DNA from: Porphyridium purpureum
Lineage: Eukaryota > Rhodophyta > Bangiophyceae > Porphyridiales > Porphyridiaceae
Assembly (NCBI GenBank): GCA_008690995.1
Contig: VRMN01000001.1
Span: 682,001-746,000, forward strand
Length of the DNA: 64,000 bases
Direction of reading: 5' to 3'
This document shows positions 40,443 through 48,607 of the stretch, piece by piece. How positions within the stretch are numbered: the stretch's first letter is position 1; each line of letters begins with the position of its first letter. The notes beneath the pieces were generated by a model. The model did not search any database and was not told the origin of the DNA. It saw only the letters and a list, made by a program, of their open reading frames with translations. The position numbers were made by a program, and so were the translations under genes.

Positions 40443-41459
40443 TTAGTACTTGGTGTGGTGGCCGCGCACGTCTAGTACAGCTTGAAGACGGCGAGGCATG
40501 GACTCCAACAGTGGAACTACGTACTTTTGGGCCTCGGTCGCCCACGCCGCAAGGACGGCAGCCTTAAGTTCTGCGACGCGTGCGAACTGGCGGCATTTTC
40601 GGTAAACCACGCGCGACAAGACGCCCCAAATGTTTTCAATTGGGTTAAGGTCCGGAGACCTTGCAGGCCACGGCAGCACAGTGACGCCGAGTGCGTCGAG
40701 CCACGCCTTGGTCGAGTTGGCCGTATGTGCCGGGGCATTGTCTTGCTGGAAAGTGAAATTGAAGTCATACATTTCCAGGCCGAACGGAAGCAAGGCTTCC
40801 AGCAAGACTTGTTGATACTTCACGGCATTCAAGCCACCCTCGACGAAGACGGCCATTGTTAGGCCGCGCAGGGACATACCGGCCCACATGTGAACCTTGC
40901 CACCTCCAGAGTGCTGACGCCTGGCGTACGAACTTGACTTAGCGCGACAGTCGACCCATCGCTGCGAGGAGCCGAATGGGCCATCGCAGCTCCAAATCTT
41001 CTCGTCTGAAAAGACCACTTGATGCCAGAAAGCCATTGGTTTCGCAATGAATGCGGTGGCAAACGCCAAACGCTTCCTGATGTTGTCAGACGACAGCGAA
41101 GGTTTCCGCGAGACTCGCTTGTAGCGAAGAAAGCCTGCTGCTTGAAGCGTCCGACGCACTGTCCTGGCCGAGCACTGCAAGTGCAGCTCGTGAACCACCT
41201 GTCCGGACGTCAGTGCATCAACAGATACGAAGCGAATGATGCGGCGTTCCGATTTGCGACTCAAAAGCCGTTTCGGACCTGGCTTCTTGCGGACAATTCG
41301 GCGCCCCCTTGACGCCAGATAACGGCTCACAGTTGCATAGGACGGTCGCGAGCGATCTGGGCGAGGCTTCAGAGCCTTCGCAATGGCTCGCACCGACAGC
41401 TCCTGGCCCGCAAGGGCGTCGATCTGCCCTTTTTCGTGTTCCGACAGCCACGGCGCCAT
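40443..41459 (-). CDS. Tc1-family transposase (DD34E)
   Basis: A 338-aa transposase. The N-terminal part has two helix-turn-helix modules (LSEHEKGQIDALAGQELSVRAIAKAL, quoted as EKGQIDALAGQELSVRAIAK, then SGQVVHELHLQCSARTVRRTLQ) with a GRRI-type linker (RGRRIVRKKPGPKR). The catalytic triad is D in VFSDEKIW, D in FQQDNAPAHTAN and E in SPDLNPIENIWG. The spacing between the second D and the E is 34 residues, which defines the Tc1 branch. All key residues are present and the frame is uninterrupted from the ATG at 41459, so the protein could be active. Confidence 0.95.
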   Translation of the reverse strand: MAPWLSEHEKGQIDALAGQELSVRAIAKALKPRPDRSRPSYATVSRYLASRGRRIVRKKPGPKRLLSRKSERRIIRFVSVDALTSGQVVHELHLQCSARTVRRTLQAAGFLRYKRVSRKPSLSSDNIRKRLAFATAFIAKPMAFWHQVVFSDEKIWSCDGPFGSSQRWVDCRAKSSSYARRQHSGGGKVHMWAGMSLRGLTMAVFVEGGLNAVKYQQVLLEALLPFGLEMYDFNFTFQQDNAPAHTANSTKAWLDALGVTVLPWPARSPDLNPIENIWGVLSRVVYRKCRQFARVAELKAAVLAAWATEAQKYVVPLLESMPRRLQAVLDVRGHHTKY

Positions 41460-41702
41460 TGTTCGGCCGTCGCGCGCTCAATTTCGATCTGGAGACTCTC
41501 CGCTTGCGCACGACGAGATGGATCAGCGAGCGAAGATCCTTTGAGCACCTTCTGATGGTCTGGGGAAAACAAAAACGCGCGCGCCGCGCCTTGGTTCATC
41601 GTCATGCTCGATGTTGACAATGTTAAAAAAAGAGTTAAAAGTAAGTTTTCTATTAAAATGGGCTATTTCACGATAAGATCCAATTTTTTGGACCAAAATG
41701 CA

Positions 41703-41730
41703 GGTGTTGCAAACATCTTGGCCAGGACTG
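41703..41730 (-). repeat. Right terminal inverted repeat of the Tc1 element
   Basis: 28 bp, reverse complement of the left repeat without mismatch; followed by the TA target site. Confidence 0.95.
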
Positions 41731-41732
41731 TA

Positions 41733-42049
41733 CATACAAATTGAACATCAAAAATTAAAATTAGAGTTAAAGTTGACGAAGTTCGTCTAGTGATGTGGCG
41801 TGTGACTGTACCTTCTACCAGAATGCCTTTTTTCCCATTGTGGTGGTGCGTCAATTTCTTCTTGCGGTGGGTGTACAGCTGAAATCTCCACACACACACA
41901 AACAAGCGTATCACAATAAATATCGTGCGCGCGCTGGGTCATGAAGTTGTTCTTTCCTTTTAGGCTCGACCCGATCACCATATCAACGCGCATCACACCA
42001 CTACACTAAAACACAACTAATCCCAGTACTAGTGCCAGTCATAATAGTA
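41733..42049. other. Spacer between two mobile elements
   Basis: 317 bp of AT-richer sequence with an ACTGTAC motif at 41805 and a short (CA)n run near 41891. No gene. Confidence 0.45.
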
Positions 42050-42054
42050 GTAGT

Positions 42055-42851
42055 CGTGGAATTTTAGGGTTCCGCCCCGAGAGACGCCGTAGGGTTTTGA
42101 GTACAAAACCCTAGAAAGTTCTATGATGAAAGATTGTTCGAGAAGCGTGATGATCTCGGACCTGCGAAATGTTTGTCATTGTCGTTTTGTGTGACCTTGT
42201 GCAAAGGTCAAAGGCCGGCCGAAGCTTCTGGATTCGTTCTTGACGCGCCCTCCCGGCCATTTTCCGGATACGTGGCCGGCTGTGGTTGCGAGTTGTGGAA
42301 CGAATCAAAACCTGTGGTGGAAATTCGTCCTGTTGGAGAAATTTGTTCTCCCGTCCTTGCTGGAAAGAGCAAGGACGAAGGGTATAAAAGGACGAAGGGG
42401 CAAGCTGGTTCCCAGGAATTTCCAGGTCAAGGTAGAAGAAGAGGTAAGGGCAAATAGAATAAAAAGAGAATTGGTTAGTTGGATTGAGGCAGTCGTTGGA
42501 AGACTTGGGTTGGATTTGCGGGAGAGGCACGCTAGCGTGTTGTGCGAGCGGATATCGGTCTGGAGTGTTTTTAAAAAGGCAGCTGGGGTTTAAACGTACC
42601 TTCCATCACCCTTCACTTGTCAAGACCGGTCCACTCCCTCTCGTAGTCCCCTATAAGTTGAATTTTCTGTCCTCTCTTCCTTTCTAGCCACTTTTCTCTG
42701 ATTGTCCTGCTTGTCCTTCCGTTCGTTTCGGTGTGTCGGTTCGTCGTCGGTTTGTCAGTTTCCGGGGTGTGGCGGTTTCCAGTTCCTGTTATCGGTGAAG
42801 CGATCCGGTTTTGTTGATTCGGTTACAAAGCAGAAAGGGAGAAATTCCAAG
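42055..42851 (+). repeat. Left LTR
   Basis: 797 bp by the target-duplication boundary (the core from TG to CA is 42057-42849). The ends carry an 8-bp inverted repeat, TGGAATTT and AAATTCCA. A TATA box (GTATAAAAGG) lies near 42381. A related but much diverged copy is at the left edge of the window. Confidence 0.93.
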
Positions 42852-42863
42852 TGGTATCATCGC
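42852..42863 (+). other. Primer-binding site
   Basis: TGGTATCATCGC lies immediately after the LTR. The first eight bases match the usual initiator-methionine tRNA primer site of plant Copia elements (TGGTATCA). Confidence 0.75.
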
Positions 42864-42880
42864 CCGGTTGTTTGGAGAAA

Positions 42881-43828
42881 ATGGAAAGCCATGAAATGGA
42901 AATGAATGTCCCGCAGGAGAATGCGGCATGGATTGAGGCAGCTAATCAGCTGCATGCGCGCATTGCGGGACAGGAGATGATGATGGCACAAGTGCAGGAA
43001 GCGAATCGTAACCTCCATGAAATGATGCAAGTTTTGTTGCGCCAGCAGACCGTGGCGTCTGGGTCTGGTGACAACGATCGTGCCATGGCCGCGTTAATTG
43101 GGCGCAGTTTGAGAAAGTTTGATGGTCAGCGTGACAAGCTCGTTGTCAATGAATGGCTGATGCGAATGAAGAGCGACCTGGATATCTGCATGCCCGCAGG
43201 TGCTTTGGACTCGCAGAAAGTGATTGTTGCAAGTCGCTTTTTCGAGAGGGACGCAGCGCTGCTTTGGGCAGCTCGTCCGGAGGAGCAGAGAAAGGGCCTT
43301 GCAGAGGCCGGATGGGATGCGTTCGCAAACTTCGTGCGCACAGCGTTTGAGCCGCCGCAGGCGCATTTGACAGCGCGCACCAATCTGTATCAGTTGAAGC
43401 AAGGGAAAATGACGGTCGCAGAATTTGAGCAGAATCTCAGGATGACAGCGTTGTCAGTTGAAGATGTGACAGATGCAGAACTGAACACCATCTTCACGCT
43501 GGGCTTGAAGGAGAAACTGCGTATTGAGGTGGCCCGTCAGGACACAAGGACCTTGGAAGAATCACTGAAAGTTGCGTTGGCAGCTGAGCAGGTTGCAAAG
43601 TTCGGAGGAGATATGAGTCAAGTGATCAAGAACTCGTCATCGACTCATAGCAGGGCGTTCTCGTCGCATTCTGGTAGCGCACCAATGGATTTGGGAGCCA
43701 TGGACAAGCGGAAGTCTGGCAAGACCAAAGTGAAGTGTTACCATTGTGGAGAACGTGGACACATTAAGCCCAAATGCCCTAAATTGAAGGAGCGCTTGGC
43801 AGGTGGTCCGCCAGAGCCGGAAAACTAA
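42881..43828 (+). CDS. Retrotransposon gag protein
   Basis: About 315 aa with a CCHC zinc knuckle near the C-terminus (CYHCGERGHIKPKC) and a basic stretch before it. The core has the layout of the retrotrans_gag family (PF03732), with WDAFANFVRTAFEPPQ, then LYQLKQGKMTVAEFEQNLR. That family is usual in Ty3 elements, not Copia elements, whose gag is normally of the UBN2 type. An N-terminal helix precedes it (ENAAWIEAANQLHARIAGQE). Confidence 0.85.
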   Translation: MESHEMEMNVPQENAAWIEAANQLHARIAGQEMMMAQVQEANRNLHEMMQVLLRQQTVASGSGDNDRAMAALIGRSLRKFDGQRDKLVVNEWLMRMKSDLDICMPAGALDSQKVIVASRFFERDAALLWAARPEEQRKGLAEAGWDAFANFVRTAFEPPQAHLTARTNLYQLKQGKMTVAEFEQNLRMTALSVEDVTDAELNTIFTLGLKEKLRIEVARQDTRTLEESLKVALAAEQVAKFGGDMSQVIKNSSSTHSRAFSSHSGSAPMDLGAMDKRKSGKTKVKCYHCGERGHIKPKCPKLKERLAGGPPEPEN

Positions 43829-43866
43829 GACCTCGAGAGCCAAGACAGGAGGAGATCTCGAGGGGA

Positions 43867-46800
43867 ATGGAGCCTCCTGTAATGGGTGTTGTGGAAGGTG
43901 TTGCGCACGAGGGTGCGAGGTCAAGGCTCTTCTACAAACATGGGAAAGTGAGTGGTTCAAAAATCGACTTCTTGATTGACAGTGGAGCGTCGCATAATTT
44001 CCTGGGGTCCCGATTCTTGGACGCAAGCGTAAAGTCCAGTTGCGATGAATGCATGGTCGAGCTTGCGGGAGGACAGAGAATGAAGGTGCACGGCCCCATT
44101 GTGCTTGCGGTGGACCTCGGTTTCTGGATAGGGAACGTCGAGTTTTATATCGGTCCCATTCGTATGGATGCCATCTTAGGGTGGAAATGGCTCAAGATGG
44201 TGAATCCTAAGATTGATTGGCAGAAGGGACTGATGGAAACGAGGCCCGAGGGGAAGGAAATATGCACGTTGGAAAATGTTGAAGAAGTGGTTCCCGAGCT
44301 TGACGGGAAAAATCAGAGCGTGGCTGCTTCGGAACACGAGTTGACTCACATGCCTATGCAAAGAGACTGTGAGACGTGTGTCGTGGCGAAGATAAAGCGA
44401 CGCCCGGCCCGAAGGCTGGAGAAAGATGTCAGTGCATTGTCATTCAATGATGAAGTCGGAATTGACTTGGTGGAGCCTGGGCGAAATGTGAAGTCGGTAG
44501 ATGGTTCAAAGTTTATTTTGACGCATATCGACAGAGCCACAGGATGGGTGACATTGGCGGGGCTACGTGCGAAAACCCACACGGCGGTTGCGGACGCTTG
44601 GAAAAGTGTGCAAGCCGGGAGAGGATGGCCGAAGGTTTTGCGAACGGATGATGGGAATGAGTTCAAGGGAGATGTGGGGAGACTGGTGCGTGAACACCTC
44701 ATAAAGCACGAGGTGGGGATTCCGTACAGGCCAAACAGTCATGCTGAACAGGAGCGGTTTCACCACACGCTGAATCAGGGAATCCGTGCGAATCTTGTGC
44801 AGGCCGGACTCGGGAAGCGTTGGTTCATGCACGCCGCGCAGCATTTTGCGTTCATGACGAATAGACTTCACGTGGGCAGGAAGTCTGGAAAGACGCCGTT
44901 TGAATTACGACATGGTGAAAAATGGTCGCCGAGAAATCTTAGTTTGCCATTCGGGTGCAAGGTGGTCTACAAAGATGATCAGCCTGACAATAAGTATGCA
45001 CCGCGAGGAAAAGTTGGCATTCTCGTCGGCGTTGGAGAGCATCCGATGGCAATTTTGGTGCTTCCTCGGGATGACTGGACGAGTGAGACCCCAAAAGTAA
45101 TTCGCACTCAGGATTTTAAGGCATTTACCCATGAGTTCCCTTTAAAGGGAATTGAACGAGAGGTGGTGAGCCTGAGCCAGCAGGAAGAGTTGCCAGAAGT
45201 GGACGAACCATCCGCGGTTGAAGCGGTGCAGGACTTGGATCGTCGTATCGATGCTCTCAGAGCTAGAGAAGCGGAGCTTGAGAAAGAGATCGAGGCATTG
45301 AAAGTGAGAGTGGTTGACGAAGAACGGGCAGCAGGCACGGGTGGTCCAGTGACGATCCCACAGTTGAACTTAACGACTTTGCTGAAAACTGGAGCGGCGT
45401 TGGCGTCTGAGCAAGGACGAGCCGCGATGGAAAAAGAAGTCAAATCCATGCTGAAATTTGGGGTATGGGATGAGAGTCCCTTGACGCTGGAGGAGGCCCG
45501 GAGGCAACCTGGTGCTCGTTTCGTACGCACACATTTCATTTTCGGTCTGAAATTTGCTGAGATGCCGGAAGAATTTCGCAAGGTGAAGTGCCGCTTGGTG
45601 GCCGGGGGAAACAGGATATGGGGGTCCGATGGAGCTGCGACGAATGACATTTTTGATTATGAGACGCCTGCTGGTTTGTCAGCTATCCGAATGATAATAG
45701 CTGTGGCTGCAATTCTGGGCCTTCAGATTGTTAGTTTCGACATCAGCTCGGCATACCTCCATGCGGACCTGTCTGGGCCACCTACGTTTGCATACTTACC
45801 GCGTGAAATTTGTGATTCAAAAGACACAGTAGTCAGGCTGAGAAAGGCGCTGTATGGCTTGCCCAGGAGCGGCTCGGATTTCTCACAAGATGCTCGGAGG
45901 AGATTGCAAAAGTTCCAGTGGAAGCTCGTGCATGGTGAAAAGAATGTGTACGTCCGGAGAAATGCTGCAAGTTCGTCAGTTGCGTTGTTGGCTCTGTACG
46001 TGGATGATGGTCTATTAGCCTGTCGAGAGGAGGAACGCCCAGGAATCATCGAAGAATTGAAACAAGAGTTTCTCATAGAAAAAGCACCAGAACTATTGAC
46101 GGAAGGAGGATCCTTGAGATTCCTGGGGACGAGCATTTCCCTCAAAAATGGGAGCGTGAGTTTGGCGAATCAAGAGTATCAAGATGTGGTCATTCGGGAA
46201 TTTGAGCAGGATATTAGACGCGTATTGCGTGCCGTGAAGTCACCATCTGAGAAGCTAGATGGCGAGGAAGTTCTGAATTATCAAGTCATCTGGAAGACTT
46301 TGAAAGTAAGAGAACACGTCGGGAGGCTGATGTGGCTCGCCAGAACGGTTCGACCTGATATTGCGTATGCAGTCGGTATGATTGCCCGGTACGTTGACAA
46401 GTGGAATGTGGCAGCAGAAAGGCTGCTCGTACGAGTCGTGCAGTATTTGAAAACACCTCGGGAAGCATTGGAGTATCACGTGTTGGGGAATCTCAAGGAA
46501 GGCATCAGAGGGGTGAACATTCTTGGATACACGGATGCTGACTTTGCTGGTTGTCCAGAGAGTCGTGTGTCGACTTCTGGAAGAGCAACGTACTTAGTTG
46601 CTGGAGATTACAAGTACCTAGTGGATTGGTCTTCGAGAAAGCAGCGTTTCGTGAGCTCGTCGACTTCAGAGTCGGAGTTGGCTGCCCTAGAGGAAACTGT
46701 GCAACTCTCGTTGTTTCCTGCATTGTCTTTCTTGCGAAGTATACGTGACGGAGAGTTCTCGGTGATTTTGATGTGTGACAATCAAGCTGTGATGCGAGCA

Positions 46801-47031
46801 ATAGAGATGGGGTACTCGCCAAAGTTGCATCATATGGCGATAACCCGAGCAACAGATTTGGCCTGGTTGCATCAGGTGTGCGAAAAGCAGAAACTTGTGA
46901 AACTGGCATTTGTGAAGACGGACGAAAATGTGGCGGACTTAATGACCAAGGCCTTATTTCCGGAGGGCCACATTAAGTGCTGGGAGAAGTTACGCGTCCC
47001 TCAGACCGGAAGGAGGAGCGTGGAATTTTAG
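43867..47031 (+). CDS. Retrotransposon pol polyprotein (PR-IN-RT-RH)
   Basis: About 1054 aa. In order: aspartic protease (DSGASHNFLG, about residues 38-47); integrase with an HxxxH-CxxC zinc part (HELTH and CETC) and catalytic core (DLVEPG, RTDDGNEF); a coiled coil; reverse transcriptase with the YVDDGL box near residue 715; and RNase H (YTDADFAGC, SSSTSESELAALEE). Integrase before RT is the Copia order. It runs up to the start of the right LTR. It follows gag after a short spacer; how the two are expressed together is not shown by the sequence. Confidence 0.92.
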   Translation: MEPPVMGVVEGVAHEGARSRLFYKHGKVSGSKIDFLIDSGASHNFLGSRFLDASVKSSCDECMVELAGGQRMKVHGPIVLAVDLGFWIGNVEFYIGPIRMDAILGWKWLKMVNPKIDWQKGLMETRPEGKEICTLENVEEVVPELDGKNQSVAASEHELTHMPMQRDCETCVVAKIKRRPARRLEKDVSALSFNDEVGIDLVEPGRNVKSVDGSKFILTHIDRATGWVTLAGLRAKTHTAVADAWKSVQAGRGWPKVLRTDDGNEFKGDVGRLVREHLIKHEVGIPYRPNSHAEQERFHHTLNQGIRANLVQAGLGKRWFMHAAQHFAFMTNRLHVGRKSGKTPFELRHGEKWSPRNLSLPFGCKVVYKDDQPDNKYAPRGKVGILVGVGEHPMAILVLPRDDWTSETPKVIRTQDFKAFTHEFPLKGIEREVVSLSQQEELPEVDEPSAVEAVQDLDRRIDALRAREAELEKEIEALKVRVVDEERAAGTGGPVTIPQLNLTTLLKTGAALASEQGRAAMEKEVKSMLKFGVWDESPLTLEEARRQPGARFVRTHFIFGLKFAEMPEEFRKVKCRLVAGGNRIWGSDGAATNDIFDYETPAGLSAIRMIIAVAAILGLQIVSFDISSAYLHADLSGPPTFAYLPREICDSKDTVVRLRKALYGLPRSGSDFSQDARRRLQKFQWKLVHGEKNVYVRRNAASSSVALLALYVDDGLLACREEERPGIIEELKQEFLIEKAPELLTEGGSLRFLGTSISLKNGSVSLANQEYQDVVIREFEQDIRRVLRAVKSPSEKLDGEEVLNYQVIWKTLKVREHVGRLMWLARTVRPDIAYAVGMIARYVDKWNVAAERLLVRVVQYLKTPREALEYHVLGNLKEGIRGVNILGYTDADFAGCPESRVSTSGRATYLVAGDYKYLVDWSSRKQRFVSSSTSESELAALEETVQLSLFPALSFLRSIRDGEFSVILMCDNQAVMRAIEMGYSPKLHHMAITRATDLAWLHQVCEKQKLVKLAFVKTDENVADLMTKALFPEGHIKCWEKLRVPQTGRRSVEF
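47008..47018 (+). other. Polypurine tract
   Basis: GGAAGGAGGAG immediately before the right LTR, the expected plus-strand primer site. Confidence 0.8.
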
Positions 47032-47815
47032 GGTTCCGCCCCGAGAGACGCCGTAGGGTTTTGAGTACAAAACCCTAGAAAGTTCTATGATGAAAGATTG
47101 TTCGAGAAGCGTGATGATCTCGGACCTGCGAAATGTTTGTCATTGTCGTTTTGTGTGGCCTTGTGCAAAGGTCAAAGGCCGGCCGAAGCTTCTGGATTCG
47201 TTCTTGACGCGCCCTCCCGGCCATTTTCCGGATACGTGGCCGGCTGTGGTTGCGAGTTGTGGAACGAATCAAAACCTGTGGTGGAAATTCGTCCTGTTGG
47301 AGAAATTTGTTCTCCCGTCCTTGCTGGAAAGAGCAAGGACGAAGGGTATAAAAGGACGAAGGGGCAAGCTGGTTCCCAGGAATTTCCAGGTCAAGGTAGA
47401 AGAAGAGGTAAGGGCAAATAGAATAAAAAGAGAATTGGTTAGTTGGATTGAGGCAGTCGTTGGAAGACTTGGGTTGGATTTGCGGGAGAGGCACGCTAGC
47501 GTGTTGTGCGAGCGGATATCGGTCTGGAGTGTTTTTAAAAAGGCAGCTGGGGTTTAAACGTACCTTCCATCACCCTTCACTTGTCAAGACCGGTCCACTC
47601 CCTCTCGTAGTCCCCTATAAGTTGAATTTTCTGTCCTCTCTTCCTTTCTAGCCACTTTTCTCTGATTGTCCTGCTTGTCCTTCCGTTCGTTTCGGTGTGT
47701 CGGTTCGTCGTCGGTTTGTCAGTTTCCGGGGTGTGGCGGTTTCCAGTTCCTGTTATCGGTGAAGCGATCCGGTTTTGTTGATTCGGTTACAAAGCAGAAA
47801 GGGAGAAATTCCAAG
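47019..47815 (+). repeat. Right LTR
   Basis: 797 bp, nearly identical to the left LTR. It is followed by GTAGT, which matches the left flank. Confidence 0.93.
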
Positions 47816-47820
47816 GTAGT

Positions 47821-48607
47821 TGTTGTTTGTTGTAGTAGTGATAGTAGTGAGAGAATGGATTCGATGAGGTACTGTCATTTTGGTGAGAGAACTAGGAAAC
47901 GTGGTGTGCGCGATGGTGGAGAAGAAGAAGGGGGTGGGTGTGGGTGTGGGTGAGGGGGGGATGAGTGAGTGTCTGTGTGGATGGTAAAGGGGTTCACGGT
48001 GAGCTGAATCGACGGCGCGGCGTGCGGCAGGGGGAAAGGTGGGGTGGGAACTGTCCGGCGGGTGTGGCATTCACGCAGCCCGCGGGCTCCGGCGTCGCGC
48101 AGATCTACAGCGTGAGGTAATGCGCCACGTGCGTGCAGCGGCGTTCGTGTGACCAAAGCGGTTCGCCCGCGCGGCTTCGGGAAAAAGAGGGCAGAACAGT
48201 AAAGGCGTCTGGTGAGGCTTACGCGGTACAAACGTGCATCAGACTGAGAGAAGGAGCCTGGCGCGGGGGTTTGTGGGGGTTCCAGACGTCTGCGTTGAGA
48301 CGAGGAAGCGCTGACTTCATCGGCTGCTCGCGGGGACCGCAGTTCTAGGAGCTTCGGTTCATGCAGGCCAGGGGGTGCCTTGTGTTTCCGTGCATCGGCG
48401 TGCAGAACAAGGATTTGAAGGTTACCGCTCAGAAGTGAGGAGATAGGCCTCGTTGGCTCCACCAGGAGCGTAGGACGCTCGTGCTGACTGACTTGCGAGG
48501 AGGGCTGCTCTCCAGGCTTTTTGAACTTTACTCGGCGCATCATCTGTTTTGGACAAATCAAATTCAGGTGGAAGGCCCACAATAAGTTTCTTCAAGAGAG
48601 AAGAGCG
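47821..48607. other. Spacer upstream of the KH-protein gene
   Basis: 787 bp with G-rich repeats (GGGTGTGGGTGTGGG near 47933-47952). No gene is supported. The frame of the KH protein is open leftward to a TTG at 48521, without an ATG. A CTGACTGAC stretch followed by CTCTCCAG (48485-48515) could be a branch and acceptor of a 5' UTR intron. Confidence 0.4.

Larger units (their letters stand above)
40188..41730 (-). mobile_element. Complete Tc1-type DNA transposon
   Basis: A 1543-bp element with perfect 28-bp terminal inverted repeats starting CAGTCCTGGCCAAGATG, flanked on both sides by the TA target duplication (40186-40187 and 41731-41732). It encodes one intact DD34E transposase on the minus strand. 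Size, TA target, repeat start and transposase agree with Tc1. The perfect repeats and unbroken gene indicate a recent insertion. It lies about 320 bp from the LTR retrotransposon but the two do not overlap. Confidence 0.93.
42055..47815 (+). mobile_element. Young, whole-looking LTR retrotransposon, Copia (Ty1) order
   Basis: The element has two LTRs of about 797 bp, a primer-binding site, gag, pol in the order protease-integrase-RT-RNase H, and a polypurine tract. The two LTRs are almost identical over their full length (about one difference noticed), so insertion was recent. The flanks carry GTAGT on both sides (42050-42054 and 47816-47820), a 5-bp target duplication if the LTR is taken two bases beyond the TGGAATTT...AAATTCCA core. 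It looks whole, with no breaks noticed in either coding part. The host gene it inserted near is the KH-protein gene, about 790 bp downstream. Confidence 0.95.
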
